The position numbers were made by a program, and so were the translations under genes. Shown in pieces: positions 1 to 7,807 of a stretch of DNA of 18,322 nt (the stretch's first letter is position 1; every line of letters begins with the position of its first letter). The notes below the pieces were generated by a model. It ran no database searches. It saw only the letters and a program-made list of their open reading frames with translations, and had not been told where the DNA came from. Source of the stretch: an uncultured Bacteroidota bacterium. GTDB lineage: Bacteria > Bacteroidota > Bacteroidia > UKL13-3. The DNA is taken from contig CAISTO010000212.1 in assembly GCA_903888395.1 (NCBI GenBank), positions 1-18,322 on the forward strand. The letters run 5' to 3'.

Positions 1-418
1 CCAATAACTTCAAAGTCGGGAGATCGAATGTATTCTTCAGTCGTCATTTTTGACAGACTAAACTCACGCGAGTAAAACGTTTCAAAGTCTATTGTTATTA
101 TTTTCATGGGCTTTCACTAACTGGTTGTCCACTAAAATGATAATAAATACCATTCAAATTTCAAGTTTTTTAAGTTTCGTTTTATTATTATTTTCTATAT
201 TTTATATATATCTAAGTGGCTTACAATTAACGCAAACCATCTTTTTTGCCATGGTTGCAATATTTTTCACCGCTATCATTTACCGCATTGTTAGGTACCT
301 TCTAAATCAAATAAGTAATAGCACATTGCCATTTTTTTACTTATTTATTTATCTTTGCGCCTTGGAAATAAGTCCGTGGTTAATTTTTATCAAAATTTTA
401 AATAGCTATTTAAGTTGA
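1..418 (+). CDS. DUF4271-like membrane protein, 5'-partial and apparently frameshifted
   Basis: Only the C-terminal part is in the window. The intact open frame runs from a TTG at 92 (first ATG at 137) and encodes about 108 strongly hydrophobic residues with three likely membrane helices, ending in the motif LCALEISPWLIFIKIL, which resembles the end of DUF4271 proteins. The frame from base 1 is open to a TAA at 73-75 and reads ...YSSVVIFDRLNSRE, like the segment that precedes the final helices in this family. Skipping one base (T73) joins the two pieces into RE-KTFQSLLLLF. I therefore think one gene spans both frames, broken by a real mutation or a sequence error. DUF4271 genes are often found next to hemD in Bacteroidota, as here, with a 4-nt overlap. 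The function is unknown. Family assignment is from memory of the motif and moderately sure; the frameshift is inference. Confidence 0.55.
326..357 (+). promoter_or_regulatory. Predicted Bacteroidota-type promoter for hemD
   Basis: TATCTTTG at 350-357 is a perfect match to the Bacteroidota -7 element TAnnTTTG, with TTG at 326-328, 21 bp upstream, as the -33 element. It lies inside the 3' end of the preceding membrane-protein gene and would give hemD a leader of roughly 50 nt. It suggests hemD does not depend only on read-through. Pattern match only. Confidence 0.45.
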
Positions 419-1173
419 AAAACACAAAAGTAAAAAGTGTACTTGTATGTCAGCCAAAGCCAGAAACGGAGCGTTCTCCCTATTTTGATCTTGCAAAAAA
501 ATACAATTTAAAAATTGATTTCAGACCATTTATAGAAGTGCATCCTTTAAGCCCCAAAGAGTTTAGAGCTCAGAAAATAAATATTTTGGATTACACTGCG
601 ATCATTTTAAATTCTAGAAATGCAGTGGATAATTTTTTTAGGGTTTGTTCCGATTTAAAAATTGAAATGCCTATAGAAATGAAATATTTTTGTGTAAACG
701 AAAGTATTGCAAATTATCTTTCTAAATACATTCAAGTTCGAAAGCGAAAAGTTTTTATTGGAAAAGGTACCGAAATTCAATTGTTTCCACTTTTTAAAAC
801 GCATTCCAAAGATAAATTTTTATTTGCTTGTAGCGATTGGCGAAAACAAGACATTGAGAAATACATGAAAAAAAGCAAAATTGTATTCAAAGAAGCTTAT
901 TTTTATAGAATTGCCTCCGCTAATTTACAAGATTTAAGTAATGTAAATTACGATATCATTGCTTTTTTTAGTCCTGCAGATATTCGTTCATTATTTGAAA
1001 ATTTTCCTGATTTTTCGCAAAACAATACTGTAATTGCTGCTTGGGGTGCTACTACAATAAAGGCTATTAAAGATGAAAAATTAACAGCCAATATTCAAGC
1101 TCCAATTCCTGAAACACCATCTATGGTTGGTGCAATTGATAAATTTATAGTTGAAATTAACAAAGAAAAGTAA
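415..1173 (+). CDS. hemD: Uroporphyrinogen-III synthase (HemD)
   Basis: Predicted cytosolic enzyme that cyclises hydroxymethylbilane to uroporphyrinogen III with inversion of ring D, in haem, sirohaem and corrinoid synthesis. The 252-residue length fits the family. The N-terminal stretch VCQPKPETERSPYFDLAKKY is typical of Bacteroidota HemD proteins, followed by two alternating alpha/beta lobes. A conserved Tyr lies in EAYFYRIAS (about residue 163), and a Ser-rich FFSPADIRSLF segment and the WGATT segment near 210 match the second lobe. There is no ATG near the 5' end; TTG at 415 is the only sensible start, and it overlaps the upstream stop as TTGA. It lies downstream of the DUF4271-like gene with its own promoter-like element. 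HemD sequences diverge greatly, so the call rests on the Bacteroidota-specific N-terminus and the neighbour; fairly sure. Confidence 0.85.
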   Translation: MKNTKVKSVLVCQPKPETERSPYFDLAKKYNLKIDFRPFIEVHPLSPKEFRAQKINILDYTAIILNSRNAVDNFFRVCSDLKIEMPIEMKYFCVNESIANYLSKYIQVRKRKVFIGKGTEIQLFPLFKTHSKDKFLFACSDWRKQDIEKYMKKSKIVFKEAYFYRIASANLQDLSNVNYDIIAFFSPADIRSLFENFPDFSQNNTVIAAWGATTIKAIKDEKLTANIQAPIPETPSMVGAIDKFIVEINKEK

Positions 1174-1362
1174 AAAAATATTTGTCTTTTTTTTTCAATA
1201 ATTTAAAATGAAACTTTTTAATTATTAGGCATTTATTATTTTTTTGTTATTTAAATTATACACTAGCCAAATAAATTTCGTTTTACTGTCATTCAATTCT
1301 ATTGTTTATATCATTTTATTATTTATTATTGAAAACTGTAATATTTAAATATATATCGCTTG

Positions 1363-2406
1363 ATGAAAATAAAATTTACTATATTGATATTGATGATTGG
1401 TTTTATAACCAATCAATCTAAAGCACAACAAGATCCCCAATTTACCCAATTTATGAATAATAAATTGTTTTACAATCCAGGTTTTGCGGGCTCCACAGCT
1501 GGTAAAATTTGTGTGAATGGAACATTCAGAACTCAGTGGGTTGGTTATGGTGGTGGAAATGCATTTACAAATGATGCTTCTGGTGTTACTCCTGGTACTC
1601 CTGTAGCAAGAGGAAGCGCACCTACTACACAAAATTTTGGAATTCATGGAAATATTGGTCGTTTTGGAATTGGTTTAAATATTTGGCAAGATCAATTAGG
1701 ATTCACAAGCACGTTAGCTCCAACCATTAGTTTGGCATATATACATCCGTTTGATAATGGTGCAAAATTAGCTGGGGGAATTGGAGTTGGAATAATTCAA
1801 AATTCTATGGATGGTAAAAAATTAGAGCCATTTACCCCAAATGATCCTAAAATTCCAACGGGAACTGTAACTGGTTTTTCTCCAAATGTAGATTTTGGTT
1901 TGTATTATACACTACCTCAATTGAGCATTTTTAATGATGTTTATTTTGGCGTATCAAGTTTGCATTTGAATAGTCCATTAGTTATATTGGTAGAAGACGG
2001 AAAAACTGGTGAATTTAAATTGCAATCGCAAAGACATTATTATGCAATGGCTGGTGCAACCTATCAACAGGTTATTCCAAATTTAGATTTGAATCCTAAT
2101 GTTATTTATAAATCAGACGGTACAAAACATAATTTTGACTTTAATTGCTTAGCAGTTTATGACCAAAAAATTATTGGTGGTTTAACTTATAGAACACCTC
2201 AAGAATTTTGTGTATTAGCTGGATATAATTTTCCTTTAGGAGCAAATTCTTTGAATTTGATGTATAGTTACGATTTAATAACAAGTGATATTATTTCATA
2301 TAGCCAAGGTTCGCATGAAATAACATTAAAATATTGCTTTGGGTTTAAATTTGATCCAAAACCACCAAAACCTTTTTTCCCTATTAAAACACCAAGAATG
2401 TTATAA
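1363..2406 (+). CDS. porP: PorP/SprF family type IX secretion system outer-membrane protein
   Basis: Outer-membrane beta-barrel protein of the PorP/SprF family. In gliding and T9SS systems it acts with GldJ/GldK or helps export adhesins; in Porphyromonas the porP gene heads porPKLMN. The protein has an N-terminal signal peptide (MKIKFTILILMIGFITNQSKAQ, cleavage near residue 20), then the family hallmark QDPQFTQFMNNKLFYNPGFAGS. Repeated amphipathic beta-strands rich in Gly and aromatics follow, ending with the aromatic segment ITLKYCFGFKF and a short Pro-rich tail. A TTG lies directly before the ATG at 1363; I choose the ATG because it starts a normal signal peptide. The gene is followed after 120 nt by gldK, which has its own promoter-like element. 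Upstream (1174-1359) is 186 nt of very AT-rich DNA in which I find no good promoter match. The symbol could equally be sprF. Confidence 0.88.
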   Translation: MKIKFTILILMIGFITNQSKAQQDPQFTQFMNNKLFYNPGFAGSTAGKICVNGTFRTQWVGYGGGNAFTNDASGVTPGTPVARGSAPTTQNFGIHGNIGRFGIGLNIWQDQLGFTSTLAPTISLAYIHPFDNGAKLAGGIGVGIIQNSMDGKKLEPFTPNDPKIPTGTVTGFSPNVDFGLYYTLPQLSIFNDVYFGVSSLHLNSPLVILVEDGKTGEFKLQSQRHYYAMAGATYQQVIPNLDLNPNVIYKSDGTKHNFDFNCLAVYDQKIIGGLTYRTPQEFCVLAGYNFPLGANSLNLMYSYDLITSDIISYSQGSHEITLKYCFGFKFDPKPPKPFFPIKTPRML

Positions 2407-2464
2407 TAAAAATAAATTGTTTACGTTTAAATAATATACATTTTACATAAAATTGTTAATAAAC

Positions 2465-2494
2465 TTGTATTTTTCAATAGAATTTATATTTTTG
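2465..2494 (+). promoter_or_regulatory. Predicted Bacteroidota promoter driving gldKLMN
   Basis: TTG at 2465-2467 and TATTTTTG at 2487-2494 are separated by 19 bp, a full match to the Bacteroidota -33/-7 consensus (TTG, TAnnTTTG). Transcription would start near 2500, leaving about 27 nt of A-rich leader before the gldK ATG at 2527. This suggests gldK-gldN can be transcribed independently of porP. Not tested. Confidence 0.55.
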
Positions 2495-2526
2495 CCTTTT
2501 AGTATTTAAAAATTTTTGAAAAAAAA

Positions 2527-3804
2527 ATGAATAAAATAAACTCAATATTGTTAATTATTGTAGCTGTTACATTGGCAGGTTGCAGCTCTAATAACGGTGA
2601 ACTTACTGGTGTTCCAGGACGTAGACAGTGGTTTCACCCACAACCTCAAGGAACAGTTTATGTACCTACAGGTTCAATTCATATTGGTGCCACAGAGCAG
2701 GATGTGCCTATGGCAATGTTAGCTCCAAATAAACAAATTTCGGTTTCTGCATTTTATATGGATGAAACTGAAATAACAAATAACGAATATCGTCAATTTG
2801 TTTATGCCGTTGTTGATTCATTCATGAGAACTAAACTTGAATTTACTCAAGAAGTTGATGATGGATTTGGAAACAATTACATAGCTTTAGATTATAACAA
2901 AAGAGTTGATAAAAACACCGATATTTCTTCTTTGCAAGATATGTTTTACAATGAAGCTGAAAGTTATTATCGTCAAAAGCAATTAGATGTTCGTAAGTTA
3001 GAATATAAATATAACTATATTGACTTGAAAGCTGCAGCAGCTTTAAAACGTCAAGATGCTTACAAAAGATCAAAAGCTGATTTCAAAAAAGAAAAAGTTG
3101 TTAAAATATATCCAGATACTTTAGTATTTATTCGCGATTTTACTTATTCATATAATGAGCCTTTATCTCAAGTTTATTTCTGGCATCCAAAATATGATGA
3201 TTATCCTGCAGTTGGTATTAGTTGGCATCAAGCCCGTGCATTCTGCTATTGGAGAACAAATCATTTGAATAGTTTTTACATGGAAGTAGATGAGCCAACA
3301 GTAACAGAATTCAGATTACCAACGGAATACGAATGGGAATATGCCGCTCGTGGTGGTAGAGACCAAAATCATTATCCTTGGGGTAACTATTATGTAAAAA
3401 ATGCTAAAGGTTGTTCATTGGCAAATTACAAACCAGGTAGAGGCGAATACGTTTCAGACGGTGGGCATTATCCAATCAGAGTAAGTTCTTATTTTCCTAA
3501 CGATTTTGGTTTATATGACATGAGTGGAAATGTTGCTGAATGGACTGCAACTGCATACGAAACCAATACAAATTTATTTTCACATGATAATAATCCTGAT
3601 TATCAATTTGAAGTTGTTGAAGACGATCCAGATGTGGCTGAAACTTTAAAACGTAAAGTGATAAGAGGTGGTTCATGGAAAGATGTAGCATATTATTTAC
3701 AATGTGGTACTAGAACTTACGAATATCAAGATAGTTGTAATTCTTATACTGGTTTCCGTTGTGTAATGAGTTATATCGGTCGTTCGAACAAAGACAAAAA
3801 ATAA
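2527..3804 (+). CDS. gldK: GldK/PorK, T9SS ring lipoprotein with SUMF1 (formylglycine-generating-enzyme-like) domain
   Basis: Lipoprotein that with GldN/PorN forms the large periplasmic ring under the outer membrane in type IX secretion and gliding. The N-terminus is a lipoprotein signal with lipobox LAGC (Cys19), followed by a Ser/Asn-rich linker. The sulfatase-modifying-factor fold begins around residue 40 (VYVPTGSIHIGATEQD, then FYMDETEITNNEYRQFVYAV). It is interrupted by a long lysine- and tyrosine-rich insertion (about 105-215) and resumes with the diagnostic segments PAVGISWHQARAFCYW, RLPTEYEWEYAARGG, GLYDMSGNVAEWT and VIRGGSWKD, ending in GFRCVMSYIG. The 425-residue length is usual for GldK. 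In this family the fold is structural and not thought to be enzymatic. It is the first of four co-oriented genes gldK-L-M-N, with gaps of 47, 62 and 7 nt. Very sure. Confidence 0.95.
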   Translation: MNKINSILLIIVAVTLAGCSSNNGELTGVPGRRQWFHPQPQGTVYVPTGSIHIGATEQDVPMAMLAPNKQISVSAFYMDETEITNNEYRQFVYAVVDSFMRTKLEFTQEVDDGFGNNYIALDYNKRVDKNTDISSLQDMFYNEAESYYRQKQLDVRKLEYKYNYIDLKAAAALKRQDAYKRSKADFKKEKVVKIYPDTLVFIRDFTYSYNEPLSQVYFWHPKYDDYPAVGISWHQARAFCYWRTNHLNSFYMEVDEPTVTEFRLPTEYEWEYAARGGRDQNHYPWGNYYVKNAKGCSLANYKPGRGEYVSDGGHYPIRVSSYFPNDFGLYDMSGNVAEWTATAYETNTNLFSHDNNPDYQFEVVEDDPDVAETLKRKVIRGGSWKDVAYYLQCGTRTYEYQDSCNSYTGFRCVMSYIGRSNKDKK

Positions 3805-3851
3805 TTAACAAATTAACTAACTAACAATTAACAAAAAAAAATTAAAAAGAC

Positions 3852-4526
3852 ATGGCAAACAGTTTCTTAGAAAGCAAAGGATTTAAGTCGTTCATGGGTA
3901 AAGCCTATGGTTTAGGTGCGGCAGTAGTAATCGTTGGAGCATTATTTAAAATTACGCATTGGAAAGGTGCTGATACAATGTTAACAATTGGATTATTGAC
4001 AGAAGCAGCTATTTTTACGGTATCAGCTTTTGAAAAACCACACCAAGAACCAGATTGGACTTTAGTATATCCAGAATTATCAGGATTAGATTCAAAAGAA
4101 CCTAAAAAAGCAAAGTCAGGTTTAGGTTTAACTCAACAGTTAGATAAAATGATGGAAGAAGCTAAAATCGGTCCAGATTTGATCAATAGTTTAGGTAATG
4201 GCTTCCGCTCTTTAAATGAAAATGTTGCAGGATTAAAAGATTTATCAAGTGCTGGTTCAAAAGAATATGCTGGTCAAATAGAAAGAATGACAAAGAATTT
4301 AGCTTCTTTAAATTCAGTTTATGAATTAGAAATTACTGAATCTAATAATCATTTAAAATCAATCAACGAGTTTGTTGGTGGTTTAAACAAAACTGTAAGT
4401 ACTTTAAATGATTCTACTAAACAAGCAGAAACATTTAAATTAGAAATGGATAAGTTATCTAAAAACTTAACTTCATTGAATGGAGTTTATGGTAACATGT
4501 TATCAGCTATGACTGTAAAAGGATAA
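3852..4526 (+). CDS. gldL: GldL/PorL, T9SS inner-membrane motor subunit
   Basis: Inner-membrane subunit that with GldM forms the proton-driven rotary motor powering type IX secretion and gliding. Two transmembrane helices lie near the N-terminus (about residues 18-34 and 42-60), separated by the short conserved loop THWKGAD. Charged residues within or at the edge of the helices (Lys33, Glu51) occupy positions expected of the proton-pathway residues described for this family; the exact equivalence is inferred. After PEL (about residue 75) follows a long cytoplasmic region with many Leu/Asn/Ser heptad-like segments (for example LTSLNGVYGNM), likely coiled coil. At 224 residues it has the normal length. 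The ATG at 3852 follows an A-rich 47-nt spacer after gldK and there is no Shine-Dalgarno sequence, as usual in this phylum. Very sure from sequence and order. Confidence 0.95.
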   Translation: MANSFLESKGFKSFMGKAYGLGAAVVIVGALFKITHWKGADTMLTIGLLTEAAIFTVSAFEKPHQEPDWTLVYPELSGLDSKEPKKAKSGLGLTQQLDKMMEEAKIGPDLINSLGNGFRSLNENVAGLKDLSSAGSKEYAGQIERMTKNLASLNSVYELEITESNNHLKSINEFVGGLNKTVSTLNDSTKQAETFKLEMDKLSKNLTSLNGVYGNMLSAMTVKG

Positions 4527-4588
4527 TTTCTTTTACATTATAAATAGTTCAATAAATAAATATTCGTTTTTAAAATAAATAAAAAATA

Positions 4589-6169
4589 ATGTCAGGAGGA
4601 AATGTATCACCAAGGCAGAAGATGATAAACATGATGTATTTAGTGCTTACAGCATTACTTGCATTGAATGTATCTGCCGAAATTTTAAGAGCCTTTCACT
4701 TAGTGGAAGTGAGTATGGAAAAAGCAGGAGCAAATATTGATAAAAAAAATTCAGATATTTTGAAATCAATAGATTCTTATGTAACCAATAATCCTTCTGA
4801 TGAGAAAGGTAAGAATGCCCAAGTTCAAGCAGCAAAATGTAATAATACAGCAAAAGCAGCTTTAAAATACTTAGGTGATTTGAAAACTTTGTTAGTAGAT
4901 GGGGTTGATAAAGATGGTAAACCCAATGCTAAATTTTCAGGTAGAAAAGAAGGAAAAGAAGATGGAGAAATTGAGGATGCTTCTAACATGGAAAAGCATG
5001 CTAATTTATTCATCATTCAGGGAAAAGGTGCGGAATTAAAAAATAACATCAATAAATGGAGAACAGATATGATTTCTGTATTGTCTCCAGATTTACAAAA
5101 ATTAATTAAAAGTGATTTAAATACTGACGTAAGTAAAGGAAGTACACAAACTTGGGAATCTGAATTGTTTGAACATTCGCCATTAGCTGCTGTAATTACT
5201 TTATTAACTAAAACAGAAAATGATGTAAAAAATACTGAGGCACAAGTTTTAGATGAATTGAAAAAAGATTTAACAAAGGTAAATATTGTTGTTGATCAGT
5301 TTGAAGCTAAAGTAATTCCTAATAAAGGTACTTATATCATAGCTGGTGGCAAATATGAAGCTGATATATTTTTAGCTGCATCTAGTTCACGCTCTACTTT
5401 TGATTTATCTGTTAATGGTTCAAATGTTAATGTTGAAAGTGGAATTGGTAAATATTCAGTTTCTGCAAGTGGTCAAGGATTGAAAAAATACAAAGGTGTT
5501 ATCACTCAAAAACAAATTGATGGTACGGATAAAAAGTATGAGTTTGAAAGTGAATATTTTGTAACACAACCTTTAGCTGTAGTTTCTGCTACTAAAATGA
5601 ATGTTATATATAGAGCAATTCCTAACCCTATTTCTGTTTCAGTACCAGGTTTTGATGCAAGTCAAATATTAGTATCTTCATCAGTTGGTTCTTTATCTTC
5701 AGCTGGACAAAACGGTATGTACAATATCATGGTTGCTCCTGGTGATGTTAATAAAGAATTGACAATTTCAGTTTCAGTAAAAGCTGATGGTGCAACTAAG
5801 AAAATGGGAGAAATGATGTTCCGTTTAAAAAATATACCTAAACCAAATCCTCAGTTAGGAAGTATAGAAGCAGATGGTGAAGTGGAAGCGGCTAAAATTA
5901 AAGCTGGTAATGCTGTATTTGCTTTATTAAAGGATTTTGCTTTTGAAGGAATAAAATATGATGTAAAGAATTTTACAATTATTTACCAACCTAAAACAGG
6001 TGCTTCAATAGTAGAAACTATTAATGGAAGTAATTTAGTTCCTGCAAGAATGAAAGGTGTATTACAAAATGTGAGAACCGGTGATAAAGTTTTAGTAGTA
6101 AATATTAAAGCTCAAGGTCCTCAAGGTTTAGTTCCTATACCTAAAGGTGTAATTGCAATTTGCAAATAA
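4589..6169 (+). CDS. gldM: GldM/PorM, T9SS motor subunit spanning the periplasm
   Basis: Partner of GldL: one N-terminal transmembrane helix enters the GldL pentamer and a long periplasmic arm, built of four domains in the known family structures, reaches the GldK/N ring. The protein starts SGGNVSPRQKMINMMYLVL, the conserved GldM N-terminus, with the helix at about residues 12-32. A helical domain follows to about 240, with conserved W at the TWESELFEHSPLAAVITLL segment. Three beta-rich domains then run to the end, including the boundary motif VIPNKGTYIIAGGKYEADIF (about 242) and the final GLVPIPKGVIAIC. The 526-residue length is usual. The stop at 6167-6169 is 7 nt before the gldN ATG, which suggests translational coupling. 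No truncation or frameshift. Very sure. Confidence 0.95.
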   Translation: MSGGNVSPRQKMINMMYLVLTALLALNVSAEILRAFHLVEVSMEKAGANIDKKNSDILKSIDSYVTNNPSDEKGKNAQVQAAKCNNTAKAALKYLGDLKTLLVDGVDKDGKPNAKFSGRKEGKEDGEIEDASNMEKHANLFIIQGKGAELKNNINKWRTDMISVLSPDLQKLIKSDLNTDVSKGSTQTWESELFEHSPLAAVITLLTKTENDVKNTEAQVLDELKKDLTKVNIVVDQFEAKVIPNKGTYIIAGGKYEADIFLAASSSRSTFDLSVNGSNVNVESGIGKYSVSASGQGLKKYKGVITQKQIDGTDKKYEFESEYFVTQPLAVVSATKMNVIYRAIPNPISVSVPGFDASQILVSSSVGSLSSAGQNGMYNIMVAPGDVNKELTISVSVKADGATKKMGEMMFRLKNIPKPNPQLGSIEADGEVEAAKIKAGNAVFALLKDFAFEGIKYDVKNFTIIYQPKTGASIVETINGSNLVPARMKGVLQNVRTGDKVLVVNIKAQGPQGLVPIPKGVIAICK

Positions 6170-6176
6170 TTTAATT

Positions 6177-7037
6177 ATGAAAAAGAAAATAGTATCAATT
6201 TGTTTATTACTTGCTGTGTTTTTAAATGTAAAAGCACAAGGAGTTTATGACGATTTTATTTATAATCGTCAGGCAGTAAAAGAACGTAAAGTTGTTTCTT
6301 GGCCTTACTTGCGTGAGGCTGATGTAACTAGCTCGAAAAGAGTAGTTAGAATTATTGATGTAAGAGAAAAGCAAAATCAAGTGATGGCATGGCCTAAAAA
6401 TCCATTAGCTGTGATTTTATTTGAAGCATTGCAAAAAGGTAAAATGGTAGCCTATAAAGATGATTCATTGAGTGGAACTTATACACAAGAAGAAATTGTT
6501 GCCATGACAATTGATACGTCCTTCGTTGAAAATCCAGATCCTAATAATCCTGATGAAACAATTATGGATACTGTAATTAATACTTTCAGACCAATTGATA
6601 GAATTAAACGTTACAGAGTTGTGGAAGATTGGATTTTTGATAAAAAATTAAGTACTTATTTTGTAAGAATTATATCTATTGCTCCTCAATTTAAAAGAGT
6701 TGTAGGTGGTGTAGAGTTATCAGAACAAGATTTATGTGTTTTAAAATACCATGCCAGAGAAGCTGATCCAATGACTCCTGTAACTGAAATGGATTTAAGA
6801 CATTTGTTTATTAATTATGAAGTTTTTAATCGTCAGAATGATGCTGCTAGAGTAACTTTTGATGATTGGTTTGAATCAAGACAATTTTCAAGTTATATCA
6901 TTAAACAATCAAATGAACAAGATTTGTATATTAGAGACAGAGCTGAGTTTAAAGATAATGGTGTAGCTGCAATATTAGAAGGTGAAAAAATTAAGCAAGA
7001 TCTGTTTGAAAAAGAACATGATATGTGGGAATACTAA
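6177..7037 (+). CDS. gldN: GldN/PorN, T9SS periplasmic ring protein
   Basis: Periplasmic protein that binds GldK to make the ring contacted by the GldLM motor. The predicted 286-residue product begins with a signal peptide (MKKKIVSICLLLAVFLNVKAQ, cleavage after about residue 21). The conserved GldN body follows: YDDFIYNRQAVKERKVVSWP, DVMYSKRVVR-like TSSKRVVRIIDVREKQN near 50, RIKRYRVVEDWIFDK near 140, a PMTPVTEMDLRHLFINYEVFN segment near 210, and the C-terminal EKEHDMWEY. An upstream in-frame TTG (6153) would overlap gldM, but the ATG at 6177 gives a clean signal peptide and is preferred. It is the last gene of the T9SS block: a strong terminator lies 22-60 nt after its stop and the next gene is on the opposite strand. 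Very sure. Confidence 0.94.
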   Translation: MKKKIVSICLLLAVFLNVKAQGVYDDFIYNRQAVKERKVVSWPYLREADVTSSKRVVRIIDVREKQNQVMAWPKNPLAVILFEALQKGKMVAYKDDSLSGTYTQEEIVAMTIDTSFVENPDPNNPDETIMDTVINTFRPIDRIKRYRVVEDWIFDKKLSTYFVRIISIAPQFKRVVGGVELSEQDLCVLKYHAREADPMTPVTEMDLRHLFINYEVFNRQNDAARVTFDDWFESRQFSSYIIKQSNEQDLYIRDRAEFKDNGVAAILEGEKIKQDLFEKEHDMWEY

Positions 7038-7058
7038 TATTTAGCATTCAATTTTTAA

Positions 7059-7098
7059 AAAAGGCTTTTACAAATATTTGTAGAAGCCTTTTTTTTTG
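7059..7098 (+). terminator. Rho-independent terminator after gldN
   Basis: The segment 7061-7090 is an almost perfect palindrome: AAGGCTTTTACAAA pairs with TTTGTAGAAGCCTT with a single G-T wobble and a minimal loop. It is preceded by A's and followed by an unbroken run of T's (7089-7097). It sits 22 nt past the gldN stop and closes the T9SS transcription unit. Confidence 0.9.
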
Positions 7099-7197
7099 TG
7101 CAGTATATTTTTTTTATATCAAAGTGAATTCGGTTATTGTTTAAACGTTATTGCGAAGCGCAGCCGGCGTCTCGTCCAAGCGCATTTATATCAAAAC

Positions 7198-7350
7198 AAG
7201 GAAAACTCCGAAAGAGTTTATTGAATAGCCACCATTGAAACTGGTGGTATTCAACTAGAATAATCTGAAGAAAACCATAAATATTTGTGTTTTCTAACCA
7301 CTTTAACCCGAATTCAATTCGAGGCTATTAATACTAAACTCTCTCGATAG
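7198..7350. repeat. Inverted pair of degenerate palindromic modules
   Basis: A module starting AAGGAAAACTCC at 7198 contains the small palindrome AAACTC-CGAAA-GAGTTT (7203-7219) and runs into ATAGCC. A second module at 7306-7349, in opposite orientation, has CCCGAAT-ATTCGAGG then GGCTATTAATA and AAACTC. Both are diverged copies of the better kept module at 7552-7603. Between them, 7221-7254 can fold as a 13-bp stem (TTGAATA-G-CCACCA with TGGTGGTATTCAA, one bulge). There is no coding frame. This looks like REP-like intergenic repeat debris. Confidence 0.5.
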
Positions 7351-7437
7351 TAATTGCATAGGCTTCGACTTAATTTATATCTTTTCCTTGTTAACAGTTA
7401 TAAACTTTAGAGTTCCGTGGGATCGAAATATTTATAG

Positions 7438-7457
7438 CAACGGGTTTTAACCCGTTG
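7438..7457. repeat. 20-bp palindrome CAACGGGTT-TT-AACCCGTTG
   Basis: Two perfect 9-bp arms are separated by TT. It is GC-richer than its surroundings and stands between two other palindromic elements. It has no T-run and is far from a gene end, so it is not a normal terminator. Probably one unit of a dispersed intergenic repeat family. Confidence 0.6.
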
Positions 7458-7483
7458 AAAAAATGAACCCAAACTTTTATACA

Positions 7484-7540
7484 AAACCCCCTAAATAATT
7501 GCGCTAGGCCCCTAGCTTAGCGCAATTATTTAGGGGGTTT
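7484..7540. repeat. 57-bp element with perfect 23-bp inverted arms
   Basis: AAACCCCCTAAATAATTGCG + CTA (7484-7506) is the exact reverse complement of 7518-7540. The 11-nt loop can refold because GCTAGG-CC-CCTAGC (7503-7516) is itself a perfect palindrome that competes with the inner stem. No ORF or target duplication is evident. It is the longest perfect inverted repeat I found in the window. It could be a small non-autonomous mobile repeat or a cruciform/hairpin site; its function is unknown. Confidence 0.75.
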
Positions 7541-7551
7541 ATATCTTTTAC

Positions 7552-7603
7552 CCCCGAATTTCATTCGGGGCTATATATATTAAACTCCGCAGGAGTTTTC
7601 CTT
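7552..7603. repeat. Palindromic module, best-preserved copy
   Basis: Two hairpins follow in order: CCCCGAAT-TTC-ATTCGGGG (7552-7570) and AAACTCC-GCA-GGAGTTT (7582-7598), joined by CTATATATATT, then TTCCTTAG. Read on the minus strand it matches the layout of 7198-7230 (AAGGAAAACTCC...GAGTTTA...TAGCC); read on the plus strand it matches 7306-7349. The remaining DNA to 7745 shows nothing I recognise. Confidence 0.55.
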
Positions 7604-7751
7604 AGCTTGAATCATATGCGATATCTATCTAGATGGATTTACGTGTTTCATGCGGGGATACAATCTTATAGATAAATTGCTTCCTGGCATATCATTTAAA
7701 AATACTATCAATAATCTGTGAGGTTTTCATTTACATGTAAATTTAAGCATA

Positions 7752-7780
7752 AAAAAACCACCCTTATGAGGTGGTTTTTT
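7752..7780 (-). terminator. Rho-independent terminator of metK (possibly bidirectional)
   Basis: AAAAAACCACC (7752-7762) and GGTGGTTTTTT (7770-7780) form an 11-bp stem around a 7-nt loop. On the minus strand it lies 28 nt past the metK stop and ends in a T-run. The A/T flanks on both sides would also let it stop plus-strand transcription from the gldN side. Confidence 0.85.
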
Positions 7781-7807
7781 AAATTTATAAAATAAATTTA
7801 TTTAAAA

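Noticed and set aside
1174..1359. Possible promoter ahead of porP (TAAATTTC at 1272)
   Set aside because: One mismatch in the -7 element and the nearest TTG is 25 bp away, outside the usual spacing.
6153..6176. TTG at 6153 as the start of gldN, overlapping gldM
   Set aside because: It would put nine non-hydrophobic residues before a complete signal peptide that starts at ATG 6177.
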